Source: Fibrobacterota bacterium
GTDB lineage: Bacteria; Fibrobacterota; Fibrobacteria; UBA11236
Direction: 5' to 3'
DNA length: 64,000 nt
NCBI GenBank assembly: GCA_028287465.1
Contig: JAQBPO010000042.1
Location: 203,188-267,187, forward strand
Shown here: piece by piece, positions 44,457-53,123 of the stretch
Layout of the letters: each line of letters starts with the position of its first letter
Position numbering within the stretch: the stretch's first letter is position 1
Position numbers and translations under genes: made by a program
The notes under the pieces: generated by a model
Database searches by the model: none
What the model was told of the DNA's origin: nothing
The model's input: the letters and a program-made list of their open reading frames with translations, nothing else

Positions 44457-45128
44457 TTGGAAACCCAAGTTAAAAAAGACCGCAAAGCCCTGACCCCCAG
44501 ACAGCGTGAGGTTTTTGAGTTCATCAAGGAGCGCATCGACCAGACCAACCGCCCCCCGACGCTCCGGGAAATAGGCCTCCGGTTCGAAATATCCTCAACC
44601 AATGGGGTTCGCAGCATTCTGGCGGCCCTGGTGAAAAAGAACTTCATCGCCCGGTCCCCGAAGCTTTCCCGCGGCATCGATTTGCCCCAAACCACCCGTG
44701 AGCCCAAGCTTCCCGGCGAGTTTTCCAGCACGGAATCCCAAGCCATGGAAATCCCCATAGTGGGTCGTGTGGCCGCGGGCGCGCCCATTCTCGCGGTGGA
44801 AAACCTGGAAGGAACCGTGGTCGTCGATCGGGATTTCCTGATGCGGCAACAGAACGTCTTCGCCTTGCGCGTCCATGGGGACAGCATGAAGGACGCGGGA
44901 ATCCATCATGGGGATCTCGTATTCGCGCGCCAGCAGAATACCGCGGAGCGCGGTCAAATCGTAGTGGCCCTGATCGGGGAGGAGACCACGGTGAAATATT
45001 ATTATCCGGAAGCCGGACGGGTCCGCCTCGAGCCGGCCAACGAAGCCTTCGGCCCCATCATAGTCGATAATTCCACCCCGGACTTTTCCGTTCTCGGCAG
45101 GATCATCGGCGTCATGCGGAAGTATTGA
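44457..45128 (+). CDS. lexA: SOS repressor LexA
   Basis: A 223-residue LexA beginning at TTG, five bases after GGAGG. The winged helix (residues 12-76: [45 protein letters not shown]) binds DNA. The peptidase half has the autocleavage site Ala107-Gly108 in RVAAGAPI, the nucleophile Ser143 in GDSMKDAGI and Lys180 in ETTVKYYY. It represses DNA-damage genes and is cleaved when RecA is active. Its own promoter is framed by inverted half-sites, consistent with autoregulation. Somewhat longer than average because of a linker at 78-98. Confidence 0.96.
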   Translation: METQVKKDRKALTPRQREVFEFIKERIDQTNRPPTLREIGLRFEISSTNGVRSILAALVKKNFIARSPKLSRGIDLPQTTREPKLPGEFSSTESQAMEIPIVGRVAAGAPILAVENLEGTVVVDRDFLMRQQNVFALRVHGDSMKDAGIHHGDLVFARQQNTAERGQIVVALIGEETTVKYYYPEAGRVRLEPANEAFGPIIVDNSTPDFSVLGRIIGVMRKY

Positions 45129-45192
45129 TCCGCGGCTATCCTGCCTTTCTTTCCGTGCGCTTATCGTAAATTAATTGGCTATAGTTAAACCG

Positions 45193-46026
45193 ATGGCCAA
45201 TCCTCGAATCCTATCCATCCTCTCGGCGCTCCTCATGCTGGCGGCCTGCAGCCGTAAGATATTGGTGGAAAAGGATTACTACAATCCGGGCAAACGTCCC
45301 AAATACATCATCCGCGTGGACAAGGATGGCCGAAAGAACGGCCTGGAAACCTGGTGGCACCCCACCGGCAATAAGAAATACGAGGCCACGAACCGTGATG
45401 GCGTTCGGGAAGGCGAGTTCACCGCCTGGTATCCGGACGGAAAGCTTTGGTATCAGGGATATGAATACCATGGCAAGCCGGAAAGCACCCTGACCTACTG
45501 GTATCCGAACGGTAAGATGAAAAGCGAGGCCTTATTCAGGGACGGCATCCAGCTTGAGCGTAAGGATTATGACGAGGAAGGCCGTTTCATCGTCCCCAAA
45601 TCGCTGGCCGGACAAGAGAACGTCCCATCCCTGGAGGAGGAGGAGGATGCCCGGGGCGAGGAAATGCGCCTGCGGAAAACCAGTCTCAATATGTGGGCCT
45701 TGCGCGTCCGGCAGACGGTGGAGGGGTATTGGGTACTGCCCAAGCAATTCGAAAAGGACCGGCCGTATAGAACGGTCGCCAAGATCAAGGTCGCCAAGGA
45801 TGGGAAAATCCTCGGGGTGACCTGGATGGTGAAAAGCCCTTCCGAGGCCTTCAATTCCCTGGCCCAGCGGACCTTCAAGCGCATCAAGCGCCTCCCCGCC
45901 TTCCCGCCCCTGATCACGGAACCCACCCTGGACGTCCAATACGAGTTCATTTCCCTCGGCAAGCAGGTCCCGCGGAAAAGGCTGGAAGCGCGCGACCCCG
46001 TCGATGAACCTCCGCCCGCGCCTTAA
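45193..46026 (+). CDS. Lipoprotein with MORN-like repeats and TonB-like C-terminal domain
   Basis: The ATG at 45193 is preferred over TTG 45175 because a lipoprotein signal follows at once (ILSILSALLMLAAC, Cys19-20 region). Residues 45-130 contain MORN-type repeats (KNGLETWWHPTGNKKYEA, REGEFTAWYPDGKLWYQG, STLTYWYPNGKMKSEA), as in YwqK-like proteins. Residues 170-255 resemble a TonB/TolA C-terminal domain (VEGYWVLPKQF, VAKIKVAKDGKILGVTWM, FKRIKRLPAFPP). TATAGT at 45180-45185 lies seven bases before the ATG without a ribosome site. Likely outer-membrane or periplasmic; function unknown. Confidence 0.75.
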   Translation: MANPRILSILSALLMLAACSRKILVEKDYYNPGKRPKYIIRVDKDGRKNGLETWWHPTGNKKYEATNRDGVREGEFTAWYPDGKLWYQGYEYHGKPESTLTYWYPNGKMKSEALFRDGIQLERKDYDEEGRFIVPKSLAGQENVPSLEEEEDARGEEMRLRKTSLNMWALRVRQTVEGYWVLPKQFEKDRPYRTVAKIKVAKDGKILGVTWMVKSPSEAFNSLAQRTFKRIKRLPAFPPLITEPTLDVQYEFISLGKQVPRKRLEARDPVDEPPPAP

Positions 46027-46040
46027 TCCGCCGGCCTTAC

Positions 46041-46057
46041 CGCCTGGCCTCCAGGCG
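46041..46057. terminator. Small hairpin between convergent genes
   Basis: CGCCTGG (46041-46047) pairs perfectly with CCAGGCG (46051-46057) around a three-base loop, 15 bases after the lipoprotein stop and 32 bases before the queG stop. No clear T-run is present. Confidence 0.4.
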
Positions 46058-46088
46058 CTACCCTGAAGTCCGTCTCGATTCCCGTCCT

Positions 46089-47186
46089 CTAGGGCATGCC
46101 GGCTCGGGCTTCCAATGCCGCCACGGTCCTTTCGATTTCCCTCCGGACGACGGGATCGGTTTCTTCCGCCAGGGAGGCCCGCAAGGATTCCAGCACCGAG
46201 GTATCTCCCAGGTTACGGGCGGCCATGGCAAGGTTGCGCAAGAGGTTCCTGCGGCCGGCGCGGGAAAGAGGGCTGTTCCGCCGGTAACGGCTGCGGAAGC
46301 CGCCGCCCTTCCGAAGGAGCGCGGCCCAGGCGTTTCCGGTATCCGGGAACGATGGCAGGGTTCCCTCGGGCTCCCCGGGCACGCCATCCCTCCCTTCCGG
46401 CGTCGCTCCGCGGATATGCTTGTGATTCCAGGGGCACACCTCCTGGCAGACGTCGCATCCGAAAATCCAACCACCGAAGCGCCGGGAAAGATCCTCGGGC
46501 ACCTCGCCCCGGGCCTCGATGGTCCAGTATGAAATGCATTTGTTGGCATCCAGGCGGCCGGGACCCAAGAAGGCGTCCGTAGGGCATTGGTCGATGCAGC
46601 GGGTGCAACCGCCGCAGAACTCTTCTACCGGGGCGGTGGGGGGAAGGGGCACGTCCAGGAAGAACCCGGCCAGGTGGAATGCGGATCCGTGGGAACGGTT
46701 GAGGGTGCAACAATTCTTGCCGCGCCACCCGATACCCGCTTCCGAAGCCAGATCCCTTTCGAAGACCGGCGCCGTGTCCGCGAAACCGTAGAACCGCATT
46801 CCGGCCAGGGTCGGATCGGACTTGAGATGGGCTTCCGCGTCCTTCCAGATGGTCCTTGCGGTATCGTGGTAATCCTTGCCCCGTGCGTAGGCGGCGACCT
46901 TATAGGCGTCCTGGGACCGGGACGCGCTGAGGGGTTGGGCGTAGGGAAAGGCGAATACGATGGCGGATTCGGCCCAGGGATGGAAGGTCTTGGGGTCCAT
47001 GCGTTCGTTGAGCCGCGCCGCCATGTACTCCATGCCCGCATGCAGTTTATCGTCCACCCAGGTGCGCAAGAGTCCCGCATTGGGGGTGGGCCGCGCGGGA
47101 GCTATTCCCCATTCGAGGACGCGAGGGTCATTGGAGAAGAAGGAGCGCAGGGAGGCCAGGCAGGCCCCGGACCGCTCCGCGATCAT
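46089..47186 (-). CDS. queG: Epoxyqueuosine reductase QueG
   Basis: A 365-residue cobalamin- and iron-sulfur-dependent enzyme that reduces epoxyqueuosine to queuosine in tRNA. Family marks: WAESAIVFAFPY, FADTAPVFERDLASEAGIGWRGKNCCTLN, ferredoxin-like clusters CGGCTRCIDQCPTDAF and CDVCQEVCPWN, and a HEAT-like C-terminal segment (RNLLRNLAMAARNLGD). The ATG overlaps the stop of the upstream gene (ATGA at 47183-47186). No other queuosine genes are in the window. Confidence 0.95.
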   Translation of the reverse strand: MIAERSGACLASLRSFFSNDPRVLEWGIAPARPTPNAGLLRTWVDDKLHAGMEYMAARLNERMDPKTFHPWAESAIVFAFPYAQPLSASRSQDAYKVAAYARGKDYHDTARTIWKDAEAHLKSDPTLAGMRFYGFADTAPVFERDLASEAGIGWRGKNCCTLNRSHGSAFHLAGFFLDVPLPPTAPVEEFCGGCTRCIDQCPTDAFLGPGRLDANKCISYWTIEARGEVPEDLSRRFGGWIFGCDVCQEVCPWNHKHIRGATPEGRDGVPGEPEGTLPSFPDTGNAWAALLRKGGGFRSRYRRNSPLSRAGRRNLLRNLAMAARNLGDTSVLESLRASLAEETDPVVRREIERTVAALEARAGMP

Positions 47187-48454
47187 GTCTTGCGCTTTTT
47201 CTGCCGCGCCGCCGGATAGAGGACGTTATTGAGGATGAGCCTATAGCCGGGGGAATTCTTGTGGAGGCTCAGGTCGGTGGGGGAATCCCCAACGGCGTGG
47301 GAATAGTCTTCCGGATCATGCCCGCCATAATAGGTGAACTGGCCTTGGCCCAGGTTGCCGTGAAGATAGCGGACCGCCTCCTGGCCGTTCGCCTGCCCCA
47401 GGATGGTCATGTTCTTCTTGATCAAGGCCTTGGGGAAGGAGGTGGCCAGCCCGAAGAACCCCTTGATGAGGTCGGTATGGTTCTGGCAGAGCATCGCCGG
47501 GACCGGATCGTATTTGGGGGAGAAATCGAAAAGGATGAAATCGTTGGCGGGCTTGCGCTTCAGCGGCCCCGCATTGACCTGGTTGTAATCGATATCCCCG
47601 TGCGAAGACGACATGGGATCCGTGTCTACGGTGAATCCCGTGAAGGCTAGGGAGAGTCCGTAGTCCAATTCCTTGTTGAGATGCGGGTTGGGCGGGGTCC
47701 CGTCGAAAACCGCGTCGACGGCATCGGTCTTCACGGAGGCCAAGGCGATGTCCAGGGTATTGCAGGCCAGGCACATGGCGAAGAGGAATCCGCCCTTCTC
47801 CACGTAGTCGCGGATGGCCAGGACCACGGCCTTCTTTAGGACCACGTTGTTCTTGAACCCAAGTTCGGCGGAAAGCTTCTCGCTGGCGGCCACGTTGTTG
47901 ACGTACCAGGGCGCGGAGCGGAAGGAGGAGAAGAACTTGGAGTGCTGCCCGGTGAAATCCTCGTGATGCAGGTGGAGCCAATCGTATTGCGAGAGTTTGC
48001 CTTCTATGATTTCCTTATCGTAGATCTTGGTGTAGGGGATTTCCGAATAGGTCATGGCCAGGGTCACCGCATCGTCCCAGGGCTGCTTGGTGAGCGGAGT
48101 GTAGACGGCGATGCGCGGGGCCTTTTCCAGGAGCACCTTGTCCATGTTCGCGCCTTCGATCTCCACGTAAATGCGGTCGACCTCGGCTTCGCCGGGGGTT
48201 TCGAAGAGCACGCCGCGTTTGGCGGCTTCGCGCTTGAGGGTGATGAGATCGTCCATCAGGAAGCTGCCGCCCCGGTAATTGAGGAGCCATTCCACGGGAT
48301 GGCCGCCCGCCACCGACATATAGGCTATGCCATAAGCCTTGAGATGATCCGTCTGGGAGAGGTCCATGGGGATGAGCATTTTGCCGGCCCGCGCGGTAAA
48401 TGCAGCGAACAAAACGAAGGCGATGGCCGCGGCTTTACCGTATTGGAACCTCAT
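47183..48454 (-). CDS. Conserved secreted protein of unknown function
   Basis: A 423-residue protein with a signal peptide (about 1-23, ending FTARA). It begins KMLIPMDLSQTDHLKAYGIAYMSVAGGHPVEWLLNYRGGSFLMDD, a block I recall from a widespread family in Bacteroidota-like genomes that is sometimes labelled asparagine synthetase B without support; no synthetase motif is visible. Other blocks are YDWLHLHHEDFTGQHSKFF, GGFLFAMCLACNTLDIALA and GQFTYYGGHDPEDYSHAVGD. The fold may resemble ThuA/class I amidotransferases. Coupled to queG by overlap, which may reflect only operon convenience. Confidence 0.7.
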   Translation of the reverse strand: MRFQYGKAAAIAFVLFAAFTARAGKMLIPMDLSQTDHLKAYGIAYMSVAGGHPVEWLLNYRGGSFLMDDLITLKREAAKRGVLFETPGEAEVDRIYVEIEGANMDKVLLEKAPRIAVYTPLTKQPWDDAVTLAMTYSEIPYTKIYDKEIIEGKLSQYDWLHLHHEDFTGQHSKFFSSFRSAPWYVNNVAASEKLSAELGFKNNVVLKKAVVLAIRDYVEKGGFLFAMCLACNTLDIALASVKTDAVDAVFDGTPPNPHLNKELDYGLSLAFTGFTVDTDPMSSSHGDIDYNQVNAGPLKRKPANDFILFDFSPKYDPVPAMLCQNHTDLIKGFFGLATSFPKALIKKNMTILGQANGQEAVRYLHGNLGQGQFTYYGGHDPEDYSHAVGDSPTDLSLHKNSPGYRLILNNVLYPAARQKKRKT

Positions 48455-48480
48455 GGGGATAAAGTACCCATTTTCCGCCC

Positions 48481-49698
48481 TCAGGACACCACTTCTTCGC
48501 CCCCGACGGCCACCAAAAGCACTTCGTGGACCTCGCTGACGATTTCCTCGTACAAGTCGTATTCCGGATGGTGGCGCATATGGATGGCGATGAAATCGGC
48601 ATGCGCTCCGGGCCGAAGGCAGCCGAGCTCCCCTTCGAGGCCCAGGGCCTTCGCCCCGTTCAAGGTGGCCATGGCGAGGACTTCACGGCAGGGGACCTCG
48701 GGGAAGGCCCGGTGGAACTCGGCCATTTCGTCGAAAAGGCTCAGTCCCTCGTTGGAAGCCAGGCTGTCGGTGCCCAGGCAGAGGTTCACCCCGGCCTTAC
48801 GCAGCGACGCGAGGGGGAATCCCAGGTGGTTGAAGAACGCGCGGCTCCTGGGGCAGTGTACCACGGAGGTTTCCGTCTCAGCCAGGATACGCACGTCTTC
48901 CGCGTCCAAGTTGTTGCAGTGCGCGAAAAGGGATCCGCGGGGGATGAGGCCGTTGCGGCTCAGGAAGGCGACCGGGCTGGCGCCCTTTTCCAGGCGCAAG
49001 GAGGGGTGGATCCGCTTGCAGAAGTCGAACAAGGCACCCTTACCCTCCCGGAACATCGCGGTCTCTTCTGCGCTTTCGGCTACGTGGAGGGTATATGGGC
49101 CCGTTCGCAGGCCGGTCGCTTCCGCGACCCGGCGCAACAGGTCCGGGGAGCAGGAATAGGGCGCGTGGCAGGTGACCCCGGGATGGTACCGTTCGTTGGC
49201 GGGGGGGAGCCCGGCCAATAGTTCCAAGGCGCCGGCAACGCGCGCCACCGCGACCGAAGGATCGAGGCCGATCAATTCGATATGGGGGAAGGAGCGGATG
49301 GGCATGTCCGCCAGTTCGTTGAGGGACTCGCCGGTGTTGCCCACGTCGATCACGGTGGTGGTCCCGTTCTTGAGGCATTCCAGGGCGCCTAGCCGCGCCG
49401 CTTCGCGGTATTGCTCGGGACCGGCCCCGTCCAGGGATTTCCGCAGGCGCGAGACCCACATGGGAAAGGCCTCCCCTCTGGGGAGCAGGCCGCGCGCCAT
49501 GCCCAGTTCCAGGTGGCAATGGGAGTTGATCAGACCGGGCATGATCACGGCGTCCGGGATTTCCCTGATGTGCTCGCCCTTCCAATCCATGTCCTCGAGG
49601 GTGCCGACCTTGGCGATGCGGCCGTCTTCCACGCGCACGCAACCGCCGGCGATGGGCGGTCCGTCCATGGTCACCACGAAGCGGGCTCGGTAGATCAA
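48481..49698 (-). CDS. Amidohydrolase family deaminase/hydrolase
   Basis: The start is taken at TTG 49698, nine bases after AAGGAAAG, giving MIYRARFVVTMDG, the usual opening strand of this family; the frame is open much further upstream to 49995 but would cross the divergent gene. Metal ligands: HCHLELG, HAPYSCSPDLL, HVAES and LGTDSLASNEGLSLFDEM. The 405-residue length and motifs fit the SsnA/TrzN/MTA-SAH-deaminase subgroup, which deaminates or dechlorinates purine-like compounds; aminofutalosine deaminase is one possibility. Zinc- or iron-dependent and cytoplasmic. Substrate undecided. Confidence 0.85.
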   Translation of the reverse strand: MIYRARFVVTMDGPPIAGGCVRVEDGRIAKVGTLEDMDWKGEHIREIPDAVIMPGLINSHCHLELGMARGLLPRGEAFPMWVSRLRKSLDGAGPEQYREAARLGALECLKNGTTTVIDVGNTGESLNELADMPIRSFPHIELIGLDPSVAVARVAGALELLAGLPPANERYHPGVTCHAPYSCSPDLLRRVAEATGLRTGPYTLHVAESAEETAMFREGKGALFDFCKRIHPSLRLEKGASPVAFLSRNGLIPRGSLFAHCNNLDAEDVRILAETETSVVHCPRSRAFFNHLGFPLASLRKAGVNLCLGTDSLASNEGLSLFDEMAEFHRAFPEVPCREVLAMATLNGAKALGLEGELGCLRPGAHADFIAIHMRHHPEYDLYEEIVSEVHEVLLVAVGGEEVVS

Positions 49699-49858
49699 CG
49701 GTCTATGCTTTCCTTGGATGGGAGGCGGACCGGAATGGGTCGGTTTACATCCCGGAAACAATAATAGTATCCTAAATCGGGCTTCCGGGTAAAGAAGGGA
49801 AAAACCCGCGCGCCATCCGGTAGCAAGGCTTCCGGTCGAGGCGAGGGTGCGGTAAGGC

Positions 49859-50989
49859 ATGCATAAAAAGGGTCTACGAGCGAAACCGCTTCTCCTGGTC
49901 GAGGCCCTGGCCACCCGCAATGATTCCGGCCTGGGGAACATGGCCAGGCTCTTTACGGATGGATTGCGCCGTCTCGCGGAAAAAGCGGACATCAAGGTGA
50001 TCCTGCGGGAATCCGGCGGCTATCGGCCCTCCTACCCTTGCGAAACCATCCTTGTCCGGCCCAGGCCGATCCGGTTCTGGACCCAGGTCGCCTTTCCCCT
50101 GATCATCCGCCGCCTCGCCCCGGACGGGGTCTTGTGCCTGGGTCAGAATCTTCCCGCTTGGCGGCCGGCGGGCCGTTACGCCTTGGCCATCCCCGATGCC
50201 GGGCCCCTCGAGAATCTCGGCTGGGCCACGTCTTCGCATGATCCCTATAACCGCCGATGGCTGACCCGCATGGCTCCGAAGGCCGATTCGATCCTCACCA
50301 TTTCCGGATTCACCAAACTGCGGCTCATCTCCTTGCTTGGGATCCCACCTGATCGCATCCAGGTTGTCCTGCCGATCCGTCCATCCTCGATGAACGGAGG
50401 CCTGGACGCGATGTCCGCGCAGGCATCGCAAGGATCGCATCCCCAAGGCGACTATTTCCTGTCCCTGGGGAACCTGGAGCCGCGCAAGAACTTCCCCGGG
50501 CTCATCGCGGCCTATGCGGAACTCAAGCATAGGCGATCGGATGCCCCGCCCCTGTATATCGTCGGACACAAGGCCTGGGGGCACGGGGAAATCCAGGCGG
50601 CGATAGCCCGCCATGGACTTTCCGAAAGCGTCAGGCTGACGGATTACCTTTCCGATGCGGATCGCTCGGCCCATGTCGCCCATTGCCTGGCCTACGTTTC
50701 CAGTTCCCTTTACGAAGGCTGGGGACTCCCCTTATTCGAAGCCCTGGCTCTCGGCAGGCCGGCCATCTACCATGCGGGTTCCAGCCAGGAGGAGTTCGCC
50801 CGGGGCATGGCCCTGGCGGTCGACTGCGGTGATCCCGGGGCTTTATCCCGGGCGATGGAGGCCCTATGGACGGATCCAGGGGAGAGGGCCAGGCTCGCCG
50901 GTTGCCTGCGGGAGGGCTTCGGCAAAAGGCTGGCCTATGACCTGGAAGGCGGGCTAAGCGCCGCATTGTCTCCGCTATTGGGCCTTTGA
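49859..50989 (+). CDS. GT4-type glycosyltransferase
   Basis: A 376-residue GT-B enzyme. The N-terminal half binds acceptor (TRNDSGLGNMARLFTDGLRRLA, VLCLGQNLPAWRPAGRYALAIPDA, ADSILTISGFTKLRLISLLGI). The C-terminal half has the GT4 donor site: FLSLGNLEPRKNFPGLIAAY, LYIVGHKAWGHGE, and the E-x7-E motif in SSLYEGWGLPLFEALALGRPAIY. It probably adds a sugar to a lipid-linked or surface glycan at the cytoplasmic membrane. No other glycan genes adjoin it, and the acceptor is unknown. Confidence 0.9.
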   Translation: MHKKGLRAKPLLLVEALATRNDSGLGNMARLFTDGLRRLAEKADIKVILRESGGYRPSYPCETILVRPRPIRFWTQVAFPLIIRRLAPDGVLCLGQNLPAWRPAGRYALAIPDAGPLENLGWATSSHDPYNRRWLTRMAPKADSILTISGFTKLRLISLLGIPPDRIQVVLPIRPSSMNGGLDAMSAQASQGSHPQGDYFLSLGNLEPRKNFPGLIAAYAELKHRRSDAPPLYIVGHKAWGHGEIQAAIARHGLSESVRLTDYLSDADRSAHVAHCLAYVSSSLYEGWGLPLFEALALGRPAIYHAGSSQEEFARGMALAVDCGDPGALSRAMEALWTDPGERARLAGCLREGFGKRLAYDLEGGLSAALSPLLGL

Positions 50990-50991
50990 TT

Positions 50992-51028
50992 CCTACCGTA
51001 GTCCGGGGACATCCCGGCATCCCGTAGG
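50992..51028. terminator. Hairpin between convergent genes
   Basis: Nested inverted repeats: CCTAC (50992-50996) with GTAGG (51024-51028), enclosing CCGGG (51003-51007) and CCCGG (51013-51017). It lies right after the glycosyltransferase stop. A bidirectional terminator is plausible, although no T-run follows. Confidence 0.4.
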
Positions 51029-51041
51029 GGCTTGGAGACCG

Positions 51042-51767
51042 CTAAGGTCTCGGCTTGGCGGGATCGAGGGAGTCCGCATGCGCCGCCCCATTGCACGAAT
51101 CCGGGGCCGCCGAGGGATCCAGGGTAACATAGGAGAAACGTACCGTCACCGTGTCCCCGGTTTTCTCGAAATCGGCCTGGTTCAGGAACCTGCACGGGGG
51201 GAGCGAGTCCCCGAAGAGCCGGCGCGAGGCGACGGCGGATGAATCACGGTACGTCCATTGTCCCTTGGACAGGGTCCCGGCGATGCCGAGCTTTCCCGAA
51301 AGGGTCTCGAACGCCAGGGTGCCCCGAACCACACGGGCCGAGTCGGTGATTCTGCCTGCCGAGTTGGCCAGCCTCACCATGGATGCGTCGGATCCGAAAA
51401 CATGGGGAACGGTGGTATCCCTGCTCGCGCGGCCAATGGTATCCAAGGCGCAATCGGGCGTTCCGGGAAGTCGCACCCGGGTGCTTGGGCGGTAAGCGGG
51501 AGGGATGCCCGTCGGGGCGTCGGCGATCCCGATTTCGAGGATCCTCGAACAGCGATAGCCGGGGTAAAAGCCCAGGATCGCCAATGGGGTGGCCGAGTCG
51601 CCCAAAAGGTAACGGCTGCCGTACGGAAGGATTTTCACGCTGTCGACCCGGATGTCCTCGACGGTTGCGGGATCGCGATCGGGATAGGTGCTGCCGCCGC
51701 AACCCAGGTGGATCATGAGTCCTGGCAATCCCAGGCCCAATAGGATTGAAATGTCGCGCTTACGCAT
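51042..51767 (-). CDS. Lipoprotein of unknown function
   Basis: A 241-residue predicted lipoprotein: basic start MRKR, hydrophobic ISILLGLGLPGLMI and lipobox H-L-G-C (Cys23). The mature part is Asp- and Arg-rich with beta segments (RVVRGTLAFETLSGKLGIAGTLSKGQWTYRD) and four further Cys residues (YRCSRI, PDCALD, PPCRFL, DSCNGA). No family recognised. Its start overlaps the end of the Minf_1886-like gene by eight bases, so it belongs to the leftward operon with that gene and the LytM-like protein. Confidence 0.7.
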   Translation of the reverse strand: MRKRDISILLGLGLPGLMIHLGCGGSTYPDRDPATVEDIRVDSVKILPYGSRYLLGDSATPLAILGFYPGYRCSRILEIGIADAPTGIPPAYRPSTRVRLPGTPDCALDTIGRASRDTTVPHVFGSDASMVRLANSAGRITDSARVVRGTLAFETLSGKLGIAGTLSKGQWTYRDSSAVASRRLFGDSLPPCRFLNQADFEKTGDTVTVRFSYVTLDPSAAPDSCNGAAHADSLDPAKPRP

Positions 51768-52140
51768 CGGTCCCTTCCCCTATGGTTTCCGTTCCCTTTC
51801 CCATGCGGATGGGCCCCAAGGAGGCGTAGGCCTCAATGGTTTCGCCTTCCCGCAAGGTCAGGCACCCATTCCTGGCCAGCAGGAATACCGCCCGGCCCAT
51901 ATCCCCATAGGAGCGTAGGCCGAACCGCGCCAATGCCTCCCCGGCGAGGACGCCGAAATCGGCCGCCGCCTGGGCCCGGAAAATCCGGCAGAGTTCCGCC
52001 GCGGGCAAATCCCGGAAACCCTTGCCTTGGTACGAGGCGCGGTAGATCAGGTGGAAAAGGTATTCCAGGCACTCCGGGGGGAAAGACTCCTGGCCTTCCC
52101 GCCGCATCGCCAGATAGGCTGAGCGGATGTCAGCGGGCAT
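51760..52140 (-). CDS. Minf_1886-like small conserved protein
   Basis: A 126-residue cytoplasmic protein with the pattern of the Minf_1886/plancto-verruco conserved family: PPECLEYLFHLIYRASYQGKGFRDLPAAELCRIFRAQAAADFGVLAGEALARFGLRSYGDMGRAVFLLARNG is split across the fold as helices followed by the W/FG-x-R-S-x-x-D-x-G-x-A-V-F motif. Function is unknown in all lineages. It overlaps its upstream neighbour by 11 bases and its downstream neighbour by eight, so the three are translated as a unit. Confidence 0.6.
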   Translation of the reverse strand: MPADIRSAYLAMRREGQESFPPECLEYLFHLIYRASYQGKGFRDLPAAELCRIFRAQAAADFGVLAGEALARFGLRSYGDMGRAVFLLARNGCLTLREGETIEAYASLGPIRMGKGTETIGEGTDA

Positions 52141-53122
52141 ATTCCGTCCCGATCGAATCGGATTGCAATCCCAGGAAGGTGAACGGATCCACCATCATCC
52201 CGTCCTTCTCAATCCGGATGTCCAAGGTCCCGAGGGTATCGCCCTTCGCGGCCACGAGACCCAAGGTATCCCCGGTCTCGATCATGGAGCCCGGCTTGAG
52301 TCCCGGACGGAGCGTGGCGAAGCCGCGGTACCAGGAAAAGGTATTCCCCCCATGGTAGATTTTCACCCAGCGATCCGGAGCCATCTCCGCCGCCGCTTCC
52401 ACGAGCCGGCCGCGTAGGATGGGTTTGGCCGCGAGTCCGGACAGGGAGGTCAGGCTGGCTTCGGGAACCCGGCTTCCCGGATCGGCTGCGCGATTGTTAC
52501 CGGCATTGCGGAAGCGGCTGAAGGGCGCATTGGGGTGTACCGCATCCAGACAGCGATCATGGGCGCATAAAGGGGATGGGCCCGGTCCCGGCGCGCGCTC
52601 CAAAACAAGCGGGCCCTTGGATCCGCCGATTTCCAGACGCGACAATTGCAATAACGTTCCCGCGTTGGCCAAGGGATCCAAGGCATCGGGAATCCTGCGG
52701 AAGGTCGCCTTGAAACCGGTTCCCGAATCCGCGTTCCATTGCGCTCCCGCCTTCTCCAAGGCGGCTCTCAGGCTTCCGATCGCTTCCTTGTCCAGGCTTT
52801 GCCAAGCATCGAGGCAGGCCTCGTTCCGCCCGTCGGGGCAATCGGCTTGGACCAGGGCGGAGTCGAGGGCCCAGACGATTCCCGGTACGGGGAGCGGCGC
52901 GGCGGCGGGCGCTTGGCCTTTATGCAGCATGGCATCGACGAGGCGCCTCGGCTGGCGCAGATTCCGGAACGCATTCGAATTGACTACGGTATCGTATTTG
53001 AGGTAGACCGCCATGCCGATGGCGGCCAAGAGGATGATTCGCAAGGTCGGCCGCCGCTTTGGTGGCTGGGCGACGTACTTGGAGCGTCGCAGCGGCCGGA
53101 AATCCCGGTGGGAAAGCTTCAC
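52130..53122 (-). CDS. Single-pass membrane protein with degenerate LytM/M23-like domain
   Basis: A 330-residue protein: basic cytoplasmic start, one membrane span (about 28-44: LRIILLAAIGMAVYL), a middle domain with conserved Cys residues (QADCPDGRNEACLDAW; CAHDRCLD), and a C-terminal stretch that follows the LytM/M23 fold (VKIYHGGNTFSWYRGFATLRPGLKPGSMIETGDTLG, then LGTLDIRIEKDGMMVDPFTFLG). In active M23 enzymes the last strand reads LHFEIR with a zinc-binding His; here it is LDIRIE, so zinc binding and activity are probably lost. Such proteins (as EnvC/NlpD) activate amidases. Its stop overlaps the next gene. Confidence 0.65.
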   Translation of the reverse strand: MKLSHRDFRPLRRSKYVAQPPKRRPTLRIILLAAIGMAVYLKYDTVVNSNAFRNLRQPRRLVDAMLHKGQAPAAAPLPVPGIVWALDSALVQADCPDGRNEACLDAWQSLDKEAIGSLRAALEKAGAQWNADSGTGFKATFRRIPDALDPLANAGTLLQLSRLEIGGSKGPLVLERAPGPGPSPLCAHDRCLDAVHPNAPFSRFRNAGNNRAADPGSRVPEASLTSLSGLAAKPILRGRLVEAAAEMAPDRWVKIYHGGNTFSWYRGFATLRPGLKPGSMIETGDTLGLVAAKGDTLGTLDIRIEKDGMMVDPFTFLGLQSDSIGTEYAR

Positions 53123-53123
53123 T

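Noticed and set aside
47183..48454. Annotation as asparagine synthetase B
   Set aside because: The protein is secreted and lacks the N-terminal Cys glutaminase and the ATP-pyrophosphatase motif, so that label was not used.
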